DNA of 48,630 nucleotides from an uncultured Fusobacterium sp. (GTDB lineage Bacteria; Fusobacteriota; Fusobacteriia; Fusobacteriales; Fusobacteriaceae): positions 1 through 48,630 of the forward strand of contig UQJY01000012.1 of assembly GCA_900541465.1 (NCBI GenBank), written 5' to 3'. Position 1 is the stretch's first letter. Each line of letters begins with the position of its first letter. Positions 1 to 8,960 of this stretch are shown here, one piece after another. The position numbers were made by a program, and so were the translations under genes. A model generated the notes under the pieces. The model was given only the letters and a program-made list of their open reading frames with translations, did no database searches and was not told the origin of the DNA.

Positions 1-112
1 ATGATATATCAGATTATATAAGATTTTACAATGAAGAAAGATTACAAAAAAATTTTTAAAGAAACAAAAAAATGTTGAAAAAATAATGAAAATATTTTTA
101 TTATATTCAAAG

Positions 113-141
113 TTTATTTTTTTTATTTTAAATGATATAAT
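113..141 (+). promoter_or_regulatory. Extended -10 promoter for the plsY operon
   Basis: TATAAT at 136-141 is preceded by TGA (133-135), giving an extended -10. The -35 (TTTATT, 113-118, 17-bp spacer) is weak, as is usual with an extended -10. About 140 bases of leader follow before plsY. Bases 1-283 hold no convincing gene and no riboswitch that I recognise. Confidence 0.55.
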
Positions 142-283
142 ATACTTGCTGAATTGCCTTTGTTATAGCTTTTGCTGAAAAAACAAAAAATTTTATTTTA
201 GAAAGGAAATAACAAAGAAAATTAGAATAATTAAAGAAATAGATGTAAAAATTTATTTCTTAAGGAAATTGTGAGGGGGAAAT

Positions 284-898
284 ATGAGTAAATATATACT
301 TTTATCATTACTTGCATATTTCTGCGGGTCTATTCCCAGCGGAGTGTGGATTGGAAAAATGGTTAAAGGGATAGATATAAGAACAGTAGGAAGCAAAAAT
401 TCTGGAGCAACAAATGCTTATAGAACTTTAGGGGCAAAATGCGGGATAGCAACTTTAATTTTAGATGCTCTAAAAGGTTATCTTCCTCTTTATGTTGCAA
501 GCCATTTTGATATTTCAGATAAATATATTGTAGTTATCGGGCTTATTGCTATATTTGCACACTCAATGTCATGCTTTTTAAATTTCAAAGGTGGAAAAGG
601 TGTTGCAACAAGTCTTGGAGTATTTTTATTTCTTGCACCAAAAGCAGTGCTTGTAACATTTTTAGGATTTGCAATAGTAGTGTATTTCACAAGATATGTT
701 TCACTTTCTTCAATAACAGGAGCAATTATTCTTCCTATAATGATAGCAGTTCTTCCTGCCAAAGAGGGAGTGGATAAAATGACTCTTGTCATATTATCTT
801 TTGTAATAGGAGCTTTTGTAATTTATAAACACAGAAGCAATATATCAAGACTTCTTAATGGAACAGAATCAAAAATAACATTCGGAAAGAGAGGGTAA
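284..898 (+). CDS. plsY: Glycerol-3-phosphate acyltransferase PlsY
   Basis: Membrane enzyme that transfers the acyl group of acyl-phosphate to sn-glycerol-3-phosphate, the first step of phospholipid synthesis where PlsX/PlsY is used. The 204-aa length is normal for the family. Three family motifs are visible: GSKNSGATN (about residues 36-44), the DALKG stretch (about 61-65) and GGKGVATSLG (about 103-112). Hydrophobic segments between them fit five membrane spans. The start ATG follows GAGGGGG at 273-279. gpsA starts 5 bases after the stop, so the acceptor substrate and the acyltransferase are made from one operon. Confidence 0.95.
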   Translation: MSKYILLSLLAYFCGSIPSGVWIGKMVKGIDIRTVGSKNSGATNAYRTLGAKCGIATLILDALKGYLPLYVASHFDISDKYIVVIGLIAIFAHSMSCFLNFKGGKGVATSLGVFLFLAPKAVLVTFLGFAIVVYFTRYVSLSSITGAIILPIMIAVLPAKEGVDKMTLVILSFVIGAFVIYKHRSNISRLLNGTESKITFGKRG

Positions 899-903
899 GA
901 TTT

Positions 904-1911
904 ATGATTAAAGATAAAATAGTTGTTGTTGGAGCAGGAAGCTGGGGGACAGCTCTTGCCTTGGTACTTGCAAATAAAGGATGCTTTGACGTTACAATGT
1001 GGGAATACAATAAAGAACTTGCAGAAAAAATGGAAAGAGAAAGAGAAAATGAAAAACTTCTTCCAGGAGCAAAATTTCCAGATAATCTTCATGTAACAAA
1101 TGATGATACAGATTTATTAAAAGATGCAAAAGCAGTTGTATTCTCGATTCCATCACAAGTTTTAAGAGGAGTTGTTGCAAGATTTTCAAATCAGATGAGA
1201 AGCGACCTTTTGATTGTAAATACAGGAAAAGGAATAGAAATAAGTTCAGGACTTAGACTTTCTGAAGTAATAAAAGATGAAATTTTAGGAAAATATCATA
1301 ATAATATAGTTGTTCTTTCAGGACCTACTCATGCAGAAGAAGTATGTAAAGGAATACCTACAACAATAGTTGCAGCAGGAAAACTTGATAAAGCTAAAGC
1401 TGTTCAGGAAATATTTAATTCAGAAGTGTTCAGAGTGTATGTAAATGAAGATATGATTGGTGTTGAGCTTGGTGCAGCTGTTAAAAACTGTCTTGCATTG
1501 GGAGCTGGAATTTCTGACGGACTTGGTTTTGGAGATAATACAAAAGCCGCTCTTATAACAAGAGGAGTTGCAGAAATGATAAGATTTGGCGAAAAATGCG
1601 GAGCAAATCCAAAAACTTTTTATGGACTTAGCGGAATAGGAGACCTTATAGTAACTTGTGCAAGTAAGCACAGTAGAAACAGATATGTTGGAGAAAAGCT
1701 TGGAAGAGGGGAAACACTTAAAGAAATTCTTGAAGGAATGACAATGGTTGCTGAAGGAGTTCCTACTGTAAAAGCAGTTTATACAAAAGCACAGGAACTT
1801 AATGTAAGTATGCCTATTGTTGAAGCTGTTTATAAAGTTCTTTATGAAGATGAGAAAGCAGCTGTTATGGTGAGAGAACTTATGTCTCGTGACTTAAAAG
1901 AGGAGTTTTAG
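904..1911 (+). CDS. gpsA: NAD(P)+-dependent glycerol-3-phosphate dehydrogenase
   Basis: Cytosolic enzyme reducing dihydroxyacetone phosphate to sn-glycerol-3-phosphate, the substrate of the PlsY encoded just upstream. The N-terminal Rossmann fold carries GAGSWG (residues 10-15). The catalytic domain shows the family pattern VKNCLALGAGI with the active-site Lys near residue 194, followed by GDNTKAALITRG. The 335-aa length is typical. The Shine-Dalgarno (GAGAGGG) lies inside the end of plsY. The C-terminal half also has the GLSGIGDLIVTC block characteristic of GpsA. Confidence 0.96.
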   Translation: MIKDKIVVVGAGSWGTALALVLANKGCFDVTMWEYNKELAEKMERERENEKLLPGAKFPDNLHVTNDDTDLLKDAKAVVFSIPSQVLRGVVARFSNQMRSDLLIVNTGKGIEISSGLRLSEVIKDEILGKYHNNIVVLSGPTHAEEVCKGIPTTIVAAGKLDKAKAVQEIFNSEVFRVYVNEDMIGVELGAAVKNCLALGAGISDGLGFGDNTKAALITRGVAEMIRFGEKCGANPKTFYGLSGIGDLIVTCASKHSRNRYVGEKLGRGETLKEILEGMTMVAEGVPTVKAVYTKAQELNVSMPIVEAVYKVLYEDEKAAVMVRELMSRDLKEEF

Positions 1912-1956
1912 TTCTGATTATTTTAAATCATAAGAAATAGGGTGAGGTTTTACATT

Positions 1957-2784
1957 ATGGAAGAAAAAGATCTAGTTTCACTTTACTTGAATGATATAAG
2001 AAAATATGAAATTTTGGACAGAGAGGAAGAAGAAAAACTTCTGCTTAAAGTAAAAGAAGGAGACCTTGAAGCAAAAAATAAATTAATTATATCTAATCTT
2101 CGTCTTGTAATCAGTGTTGCAAAAAATTATATGAACAAAGGAATGACCCTTATTGACCTTATCAGTGAAGGAAATTTTGGACTTATACGTGCTATAGATA
2201 AATTTGATATTGATAAAGGTTTCAGATTCTCTACTTATGCAGTGTGGTGGATAAAACAGTCAATCACAAAGGCACTTATGTGTAAAGGAAGAGAAATAAG
2301 AATACCGTCATATAAATATGATCTTCTTAATAAAATAAATAAAATTATTGTTGAAGAACTTATGAATACGGGAGATTATCCGTCAAATGAAATCATAGGA
2401 GAAAAATTAAGTATTTCTCCTGAGAAAGTGGCAAATATTTTAATAGAATTTCAAGAGGTTATGTCACTTAACGAATCTGTAGGAGATAATATTTATCTTG
2501 AAGATGTAATTTTAAATGAAAACAGTGAAAATCTTGAAAATGATATTATAGATGAAATGAATAAAGCTAAAGTGCATGAAATGCTTGAAGGCTTGGGAGA
2601 AAGAGAAAAAGATATTTTAATGAGAAGATATGGTCTCAGCGGATACGATATCCACACTCTTGAACAGGTTGGAGAAGTATTTAATATAACAAGGGAAAGA
2701 GTGAGACAAATAGAAAAGAAAACCCTTGAAAAACTTAGAAAAAAATATGATAAAGAATTGAATAAAAGTATATACGTTAAGTAG
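1957..2784 (+). CDS. RpoD/SigA-family RNA polymerase sigma factor, short form
   Basis: Sigma-70-family factor of 275 aa that directs RNA polymerase to promoters. It has region 1.2 (DLVSLYLNDIRKYEIL) at the N-terminus, region 2 with the core-binding and -10 recognition helices (about 45-110, including FRFSTYAVWWIKQSI), region 3, and a complete region 4.2 helix-turn-helix (TRERVRQIEKKTLEKLRK). Region 1.1 and the long non-conserved insert of a housekeeping RpoD are absent, so a group 2 or alternative factor is more likely than the primary one. A GTG at 1942 is in frame, but GGTGAGG (1941-1947) is well placed for the ATG at 1957, which I chose. dnaN follows 15 bases after the stop. Confidence 0.88.
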   Translation: MEEKDLVSLYLNDIRKYEILDREEEEKLLLKVKEGDLEAKNKLIISNLRLVISVAKNYMNKGMTLIDLISEGNFGLIRAIDKFDIDKGFRFSTYAVWWIKQSITKALMCKGREIRIPSYKYDLLNKINKIIVEELMNTGDYPSNEIIGEKLSISPEKVANILIEFQEVMSLNESVGDNIYLEDVILNENSENLENDIIDEMNKAKVHEMLEGLGEREKDILMRRYGLSGYDIHTLEQVGEVFNITRERVRQIEKKTLEKLRKKYDKELNKSIYVK

Positions 2785-2799
2785 TTGGGAGGATTTTAC

Positions 2800-3927
2800 A
2801 TGATTGTAAAAGTAAATAGGGGAGAATTTTTAAAAAAATTGAGAACTGTAGAAAAGGCAGTTTCAGAAAATAAAATTAAACCGATAATTTCATGTGTATA
2901 TCTTGAAGCAAAGGAAGAAAATACTCTGTTTTTCTGCGGAACAAATCTTGAGCTTACAATAACTTCAACAATGGAATCTGAAGTTTTGGAAAAAGGAAAA
3001 ATTGTATTTCAGCCTCAGATTATAGATGAATATGTAAAAGAGCTTTCTGATGATGTAATTCTTTTGAAATCGGAAGATTCGACTCTTATAATAGAGACAG
3101 GTGATTCGTCTTCAGAATTTTCTCTTATGAATGCAGATGAGTTTCCAATGGTTGCAGGTAAAAATAATACACTTGCAAAATATTGTTTTACAATAGCAAG
3201 CAGAGAACTTTTAGAAATATTTGAAAAAGTTAAATTTTCAGCAGCAACTTCTTCAGATAATCTTTCTTTAAATTGTATAAGACTTGATATGCAGGGAAAA
3301 ATAGCGAGATTTGTTTCAACTGATACTTATCGTCTGACATATTTAATGAAAGAAGTTGACAGCGAATGTGAAATTCAGGTGAGCATACCACTTAATACAG
3401 TTGAAGCTATAACAAAACTTTTAAAGAGTGAAGATTTAAAAGATATAAAAGTTTCAGCATGGGAAAATCAAATATATTTTATTTCTGACAACACAGAAAT
3501 GGTAAGCAGAACAATAGAGCTTCCTTATCCGAATTATGGAGGAATTTTAGGAACAGCTCAATACAATAAAAAAATGGTAATAAAAACAGATGAGCTTATG
3601 AAAATTTTAAGAAGAATACAGATTTTTGTAAGATCAAACTTAGATTCAAAATATGGAGCTGTTTTTGAACTTGGAAATAAAATAATGGTTGTAAGAGGAG
3701 TAAGCAGCACAGCAAAAATAAAAGAGGAACTTAATGTAAATTATACAGGAGATGATTTAAAAATTTCTCTTAATGTAAAATTCCTTCTTGAATTTTTACA
3801 AAATTTTGATAAAGAAAGTGATATTGTTGTAGAATTTAAAGAGTCAAACAGTTCAGTGAGAATTGCGAGTGTTGATGATGAAAATTATATTTACGTTGTA
3901 ATGCCTCTTGCACTTAAAGATATTTAA
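2800..3927 (+). CDS. dnaN: DNA polymerase III beta subunit (sliding clamp)
   Basis: Ring-shaped processivity clamp that tethers DNA polymerase to the template. At 375 aa it has the usual three-domain length, with recognisable segments such as the ISCVYLEA strand near the start, the middle-domain SLNCIRLDM and TDTYRLTY stretches, and the C-terminal YVVMPL that closes the last domain. A TTG at 2785 is in frame but forms part of the GGGAGGA ribosome site (2787-2793), so the ATG at 2800 is the start. It is not next to dnaA; it follows a sigma factor gene, and a terminator follows the stop. Confidence 0.93.
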   Translation: MIVKVNRGEFLKKLRTVEKAVSENKIKPIISCVYLEAKEENTLFFCGTNLELTITSTMESEVLEKGKIVFQPQIIDEYVKELSDDVILLKSEDSTLIIETGDSSSEFSLMNADEFPMVAGKNNTLAKYCFTIASRELLEIFEKVKFSAATSSDNLSLNCIRLDMQGKIARFVSTDTYRLTYLMKEVDSECEIQVSIPLNTVEAITKLLKSEDLKDIKVSAWENQIYFISDNTEMVSRTIELPYPNYGGILGTAQYNKKMVIKTDELMKILRRIQIFVRSNLDSKYGAVFELGNKIMVVRGVSSTAKIKEELNVNYTGDDLKISLNVKFLLEFLQNFDKESDIVVEFKESNSSVRIASVDDENYIYVVMPLALKDI

Positions 3928-3944
3928 AAATAAATTTAAAATAT

Positions 3945-3979
3945 AAGCTGATTTGAATTTTCAAGTCAGCTTTTTTTCT
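3945..3979 (+). terminator. Rho-independent terminator after dnaN
   Basis: A 13-bp stem with one G-T pair (AAGCTGATTTGAA against TTCAAGTCAGCTT) is followed by a run of seven T. It closes the plsY-gpsA-sigma-dnaN unit. Confidence 0.85.
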
Positions 3980-3999
3980 TCAATAACATAACTGAAAAA

Positions 4000-4028
4000 T
4001 TGAAATGAAAAAATAAATGTGTTATAAT
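4000..4028 (+). promoter_or_regulatory. Sigma-70 promoter for the DUF116 gene
   Basis: TTGAAA (4000-4005), a 17-bp spacer and a consensus TATAAT (4023-4028). The first in-frame ATG (4027) overlaps the -10 box, so it cannot be on the transcript; the promoter therefore decides the start of the next gene. Confidence 0.85.
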
Positions 4029-4065
4029 GAAAATGCTTAATAATATATCTAAAGAGGTAAAAATA

Positions 4066-4602
4066 ATGACCAATTTTTTATCAGAGAAGGTGATTTACAA
4101 TTTTTTTTATCTTGCATACATTCTCTATGAAAAGTTTCTTAATGACCAAGTTAAAAGGAATTGTGTCGCAGATAAATTTTTAGAATACAACAACAAAAGA
4201 GTGATGAAAAAAATTAACAAATTTATGCCCAAAAATATAGCATTGCTTCTTCCTCACTGTATTCAAAATTATGACTGTCCTTTTAAAATTACTTCAAAAA
4301 TTGAGAACTGCAGAAAATGCGGTAAATGTAAAATAGAAAAAATTCTTGAGCTGAAAGAAAAATACAATTTGGAAGTAAAAGTTGCAACAGGGGGAACTCT
4401 TGCAAGACTTTTTATAAAAGAAAAAAAGCCGGAACTTATAATAGCAGTGGCTTGTAAAAGAGATTTGATGTCAGGAATTTACGACAGTTTTCCAATGAAT
4501 GTTTATGGTGTTTATAATAAAATAATAGAATCACCATGTATAAATACAGATCTAAATATAGAAGAGATAGAGAAAGTATTAATTTTGGCAGAGAAAAGAT
4601 AA
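4066..4602 (+). CDS. DUF116 domain-containing protein
   Basis: Cysteine-rich cytosolic protein of unknown function, 178 aa from the chosen start. The DUF116 signature is clear: LLPHCIQ followed by a cysteine cluster (YDCPF, then CRKCGKCKI), the ATGGTLAR block and AVACKRDLMSGI. The arrangement suggests metal or Fe-S binding, which is inference. The start at 4066 is chosen because AGAGG at 4054-4057 is correctly spaced and the upstream ATG lies within the promoter. It stands between two terminator or promoter boundaries and is probably transcribed alone or with the TPR gene that begins 57 bases later. Confidence 0.85.
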   Translation: MTNFLSEKVIYNFFYLAYILYEKFLNDQVKRNCVADKFLEYNNKRVMKKINKFMPKNIALLLPHCIQNYDCPFKITSKIENCRKCGKCKIEKILELKEKYNLEVKVATGGTLARLFIKEKKPELIIAVACKRDLMSGIYDSFPMNVYGVYNKIIESPCINTDLNIEEIEKVLILAEKR

Positions 4603-4658
4603 AATATTTTTTCTTTGGATAGATTTTTATGAGAGAAGTAAAACAAGGAGTGATGGTA

Positions 4659-7526
4659 TTGTTCAAAAGAAAATTTTTATGTGCTGCATTAATCACTTTA
4701 AGTGCAAATCTTGCTTATGGAAATATGAAAGAAGATGTGGCATTTTTAAATGAATTATACAAACAGGAAAGATATGATATGGCAGTATCTGAATCTAAAA
4801 AATTTATTGTGAATTATCCTGATTCAAAATACAATAAAAATATTTGCGAAAGAATGGCGAAAGTATATTTCATAAAAAAAGATTATAAAGAAGCAGAAAT
4901 ATATTTTCAAAAACTTCTTACAGAATATAAATTGAAAAAAGATGAGAAAAAAGAAGTATCTTCATATCTTTACAGAATAAATATGATATATGGAAATACT
5001 GTAAAAGCAAATGAGTATGCAAAAGAATTTGAAACTGATGAAAAAGTTTTGGAAAAAACATTTTATGACAGCGGAGTAATTCTTCTTAATAATGGAAAAA
5101 ATCCTGATGCTGTGAGAGAATTTTCAAAAGTTGTAAATATAAAAGGGGATTATTACGAGCCTGCAATACTTTATCTTGCAATGGGGCTTTATAATAACGG
5201 ACAGTATGGAGAGAGCTTAAAATATCTTGATTTTTATAACGGTCTTCAGAGTCAGAGCAAAGATGTTCCGCTTTTAACTTATCTTTACGGCTCATCTTTT
5301 TATAAACTTAACGATTCAAATAAAGCAGCAGCATATTTTGAAGAGGGATTAAAAAATTATCCAAATGACAGCTACAGTAAAAAAGGAAGAATAACTCTTA
5401 TAGAAATTTATACAAACCGTGGTGAAATAGAAAAGGCTCTTATGCTTTATTCTGAAATTGACAGAGAAAGTGACAGAAAAACAGGAGCGAGAGTTTTAGG
5501 AGATTATCTTCTTTCAAAAGATGAATATAAAAGAGCTATAAATTTTTATGACACAATAGGAGAAAATAAATCTGACGGAGTGAGATATACTTATGCTTAT
5601 GCTCATTATAAACTTTCAAATTATAAAAAAGCAATAAGCGAATTTGAAAAAATAAATGACAGCAGATATCTTTTAAACAGCAGATACTATTTAGTTTTAA
5701 GTTGTTACAATATGAAAGATTATAAAAAAGCAGTAAGTTTTGAAAAATATCTTCCAGAATATGAAATGGACGGGAAAAAATATATAGATTTATGTGTTGT
5801 ATTTGCAAATTCTTATTATGAGATGGGAGAAAATACAAAATCTTATGAATATTACAAAGGAATATATAAAGATTATCCGACTGCTGATAATCTTTACAGA
5901 GTTATAGTTCTTGAGACGAAAATAGATGCAGAAAAAAATCTGGAAGCCTCTTTTGAAAAATATAAAACAGAATTTCCAGAAGATAAAAATTATAAAAAAG
6001 ATATTTATCTTGCAGTGGGAAATTATTATTATAAAAAAGGAAGAACAGCAGATGCTGAAAAAATTTATAAAGATTATATGAAGACAGATAATAATATTGA
6101 AGTAGGAAATAATCTTGTAAATCTTCTTATAAATGAAAAAAAATATTCTGAAGTTATCCATTATTTAAATATGATGGAAGAAACAAATGACAGTTCATAT
6201 TTAAAAGGAATTGCTTATATGGGTGTGGGAGAATATGCAAAGGCTGATGAATTTCTTGCACAGCTTAAAAATAAAGAGGGAATAGGAAAAGAACTTAAAG
6301 AAAAAGTTACTTACAATATTATAAAAAATAATTTCCTTTGGGAAAAATATGAAGAAGTTATAAAAGAAGGAGAAGAATATTTAGCCGGAGCATATATTTA
6401 CGGTCTTGATGATATAGTTGACAGAATGGGATTAAGTTACTACAGGCTTGGAAATTATGAAAAAGCAAGAGAATATTTTGCAAAACTTGCAGTTGTTCCA
6501 GAGTACAGCGGGTATGCAAAATTCCAGACTGCAGACAGTTATTTTGCAGAGAAAAACTATAAAAAAGCAAAAGAAGAATATAAACTTGTCTACACTGAAA
6601 AGAGCGGGAAAAAGTATGAGGAAGAAGCAAAATACTGGGAACTTAATTGTGATTTAAGTCTTAATGACAAAGAAAGCTATCTTGCAGAAAGTGAGAGTTT
6701 CCTTAAGAATTATCCAAATTCTTCATATATAAGAAACATTCTTTCAATAAGAGGTGAAATTTTAAAGGGTGCTGGAAATAGTGCCGAAGCTGTGAAGGAA
6801 TATGAAAATCTTTATGAAAAATCAGAGCAGACAGAAGAAAAGGATATAACTATTGAAAAAATAGTAGAACTTTATGATGAAACAGAAAATATCGAAGCAA
6901 AAAGCCAGTGGATAGAAAAATTTTCTGATAAATATAAGAAGAGCTATTATAAATCTCTGGCATACAGAGAAAAAGGAATGGTTTCTGAAGCTCAGGCAGA
7001 GGAAAAAATTCTTCTTGAAAATGAAAGATATAAAGATTATGCTCTTATAAATCTTGCAAATGATTATTTTAATGAAGAAAAATACAGTGAAGCTGAAAAA
7101 AATTATAAAGCAGTAAGAGAATTGGAAAGCTCGCAATATAAGGATTTAGCAATCTTCCAAATGGGAAATATTTGTGCAGTTAAAGGGGAAAATGATAAAG
7201 CTGAAGTAGAACTTTCAAAAGTTTTTGTCCTTTATCCTGAGAGCCGGTATGTAATCCCGGCAAAATTAAAACTTGCAGATATTTATGATGCAAAAGGGGA
7301 TAAAACAAAAGCAAAAGAAGGATATAGAGAACTTTTAAATGATAAGAAAGCGGGAGAATACAGAGAATATTTAACAGAAAAAATGCTTTTCATATCTCTT
7401 GAAGAAAAAAACAGAGGGGAAGCAGAAAAATATTATGCTGAACTTCAAAAAATAAATAAAGAGACAGCGGCAAAATATGATGAATTTATGAAAACAGAAA
7501 CAGAAGAAAACAAGGAGGAACAATAA
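4659..7526 (+). CDS. Periplasmic tetratricopeptide repeat protein
   Basis: Large exported TPR protein (955 aa from the chosen start). The N-terminus is a typical signal peptide: basic residues, a hydrophobic core and a cleavage-like AYG. The rest is almost all helical repeats with YPDS, YKEAEIYF, YSEAEKNY and similar TPR signatures. Two starts are possible: ATG at 4629 with a poor ribosome site, or TTG at 4659 with AAGGAG exactly 8 bases upstream and a cleaner signal peptide; I prefer the TTG. The stop overlaps the next start (TAATG), and ExbB, ExbD and TonB-like genes follow, so it is probably a scaffold of that envelope system. A CpoB-like partner of a Tol system is an alternative. Confidence 0.8.
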   Translation: MFKRKFLCAALITLSANLAYGNMKEDVAFLNELYKQERYDMAVSESKKFIVNYPDSKYNKNICERMAKVYFIKKDYKEAEIYFQKLLTEYKLKKDEKKEVSSYLYRINMIYGNTVKANEYAKEFETDEKVLEKTFYDSGVILLNNGKNPDAVREFSKVVNIKGDYYEPAILYLAMGLYNNGQYGESLKYLDFYNGLQSQSKDVPLLTYLYGSSFYKLNDSNKAAAYFEEGLKNYPNDSYSKKGRITLIEIYTNRGEIEKALMLYSEIDRESDRKTGARVLGDYLLSKDEYKRAINFYDTIGENKSDGVRYTYAYAHYKLSNYKKAISEFEKINDSRYLLNSRYYLVLSCYNMKDYKKAVSFEKYLPEYEMDGKKYIDLCVVFANSYYEMGENTKSYEYYKGIYKDYPTADNLYRVIVLETKIDAEKNLEASFEKYKTEFPEDKNYKKDIYLAVGNYYYKKGRTADAEKIYKDYMKTDNNIEVGNNLVNLLINEKKYSEVIHYLNMMEETNDSSYLKGIAYMGVGEYAKADEFLAQLKNKEGIGKELKEKVTYNIIKNNFLWEKYEEVIKEGEEYLAGAYIYGLDDIVDRMGLSYYRLGNYEKAREYFAKLAVVPEYSGYAKFQTADSYFAEKNYKKAKEEYKLVYTEKSGKKYEEEAKYWELNCDLSLNDKESYLAESESFLKNYPNSSYIRNILSIRGEILKGAGNSAEAVKEYENLYEKSEQTEEKDITIEKIVELYDETENIEAKSQWIEKFSDKYKKSYYKSLAYREKGMVSEAQAEEKILLENERYKDYALINLANDYFNEEKYSEAEKNYKAVRELESSQYKDLAIFQMGNICAVKGENDKAEVELSKVFVLYPESRYVIPAKLKLADIYDAKGDKTKAKEGYRELLNDKKAGEYREYLTEKMLFISLEEKNRGEAEKYYAELQKINKETAAKYDEFMKTETEENKEEQ

Positions 7527-7864
7527 TGAAAAAATTAGTTTTAGGTCTTATGATTTTAAGTAGTCTTTCAGTATTTTCGGCAGATAATGTGGTGATAGAT
7601 AAAGAAGTTACTGGTATTAATAAAGAAACTATTGAGACAAGAGAAGTTGCAGATAAAAAAATAGATCTTGAGCAGAAAGAAGTTAATGCAAGTGAAATGA
7701 GAACATCAAGTAAAAAAATAAAAGAGGGGCAGGAAAATCTTGAAGTTAAAAACAGCGATGAGGAAATAAAAAAAGAACTTGCACAAGATGTTTCAAAAGA
7801 CAGTTCTCTATGGAAATATGTATTAGGAGTGCTTGGTGTAATAGCTATAGCCGTTGCATTATAA
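7526..7864 (+). CDS. Small exported protein with C-terminal membrane segment
   Basis: Unrecognised 112-aa protein. Residues 1-19 look like a signal peptide ending FSA. The middle is charged, rich in Lys and Glu and likely helical. The last 18 residues form a single hydrophobic segment (from WKYVLGVLG to the end), which would anchor it with the body in the periplasm. Its ATG overlaps the TPR gene stop by one base, so the two are translationally coupled. By position it is a fourth or fifth part of the ExbB-ExbD-TonB unit; no function can be named from sequence. Confidence 0.75.
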   Translation: MKKLVLGLMILSSLSVFSADNVVIDKEVTGINKETIETREVADKKIDLEQKEVNASEMRTSSKKIKEGQENLEVKNSDEEIKKELAQDVSKDSSLWKYVLGVLGVIAIAVAL

Positions 7865-7894
7865 TTTAGATTTTTTACAGGAGGATTTACAAAA

Positions 7895-8506
7895 ATGTAT
7901 TGGATAAAAAACGGCGGATTTTTAATGTATTTTATATTATTGATGTCAGTTCTTGGAACAGGTGTAATAATTGAAAGATTTATTTATTTCAGAACGAAAG
8001 AAAAAAATGATTTTTCAGATATAAGACCTGTACTTAGAAAATATATAGAAGAGGACAATGTAAAAGGTGCAATAGGATATCTTTCAAATTCTAAATCTTC
8101 AACAGGAATGGTTTTAAAAGAAGTTTTAAGTTTTTGGAATAAAACTAACACAACAAATATTGTAACTCTTGAAGAAAAAGCAAGAGAAGCTGCTCTTTCG
8201 CAGATTCCTCTTCTTGAAAGAAATATGTGGCTTTTAAGTATAGTTGCACATACAACTCCGCTTATTGGTCTTTTAGGAACAGTAACAGGAATGATAAAAG
8301 CATTTCAGGCTGTGGCAATTCATGGAACAGGTGATGCTAAAATTCTTGCAAGCGGAATATCAGAAGCACTTTTTACAACAGCCGGAGGACTTTTTGTGGC
8401 AATTCCTGCTCTTATCATTTACAACTATTACAACAGAAAAATAGACGAAATAATAAATGATATGGAGAAGGGAAGCACAGAAGTAATCAACTATTTTAGG
8501 AGGTAA
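7895..8506 (+). CDS. exbB: MotA/TolQ/ExbB-family proton channel protein
   Basis: Inner-membrane proton channel subunit that, with ExbD, powers a TonB- or TolA-type transducer. At 203 aa it has the ExbB/TolQ layout: an N-terminal membrane span, a cytoplasmic stretch and two further spans. The signature TTPLIGLLGTVTGMIKAF and the ISEALFTTAGGLFVAIPAL helix, which line the channel, are intact. A strong AGGAGGAT site precedes the ATG. exbD starts 5 bases after the stop. ExbB and TolQ cannot be separated by sequence alone; the TonB-type protein downstream favours ExbB. Confidence 0.92.
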   Translation: MYWIKNGGFLMYFILLMSVLGTGVIIERFIYFRTKEKNDFSDIRPVLRKYIEEDNVKGAIGYLSNSKSSTGMVLKEVLSFWNKTNTTNIVTLEEKAREAALSQIPLLERNMWLLSIVAHTTPLIGLLGTVTGMIKAFQAVAIHGTGDAKILASGISEALFTTAGGLFVAIPALIIYNYYNRKIDEIINDMEKGSTEVINYFRR

Positions 8507-8511
8507 GTTTT

Positions 8512-8949
8512 ATGAAACTGCAAAGATTAAAAAGAAGAAACAGCGGCAGTATTATTCTTGAAATGACTCCTCTTATAGATGTAGTATTTCTTTTGCTTAT
8601 ATTTTTTCTTGTGGCAACATCTTTTGAAGATATAGACAGCGGAATAAAAATAGATCTTCCTCAGTCTACGATAAGAGAGATAAAAGCTGTGAAAGAACTT
8701 CAGATAAATATAACAAATGGAAAAGTTATATACCTTAAATATCAAGAAGGAAATGAAAGAAAAAGTGTAAAAGTTTCAAAAGAAGGACTTAAAAAAACTC
8801 TTGCTGATAAATTAAGCAGAGCAGAAGATAAAACAGTTATAATAAGCGGAGATAAATCTTTGGATTATGGATTTATAGTTGATATTATGACTATATCAAA
8901 AGAAGCAGGAGCTGCAGAGCTTGATATTGATACAATGCTTGGGAAATAG
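8512..8949 (+). CDS. exbD: ExbD/TolR-family biopolymer transport protein
   Basis: Partner of the upstream ExbB, 145 aa. One N-terminal membrane span carries the functional Asp in the motif MTPLIDVVFLLLIFF, which takes part in proton transfer. The remainder is a periplasmic domain that binds the cell wall or the transducer in this family. Spacing to both neighbours is a few bases, so it is co-translated with ExbB and the TonB-type protein. Confidence 0.92.
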   Translation: MKLQRLKRRNSGSIILEMTPLIDVVFLLLIFFLVATSFEDIDSGIKIDLPQSTIREIKAVKELQINITNGKVIYLKYQEGNERKSVKVSKEGLKKTLADKLSRAEDKTVIISGDKSLDYGFIVDIMTISKEAGAAELDIDTMLGK

Positions 8950-8960
8950 GAGTGGTGAAC

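Noticed and set aside
1..283. Riboswitch or leader peptide upstream of plsY
   Set aside because: The leader of about 140 bases is AT-rich with no stable conserved fold that I recognise.
4027..4065. Upstream ATG start for the DUF116 gene
   Set aside because: It overlaps a consensus -10 box (TTGAAA-17-TATAAT), so it would not be transcribed from that promoter; the ATG at 4066 has a good ribosome site.
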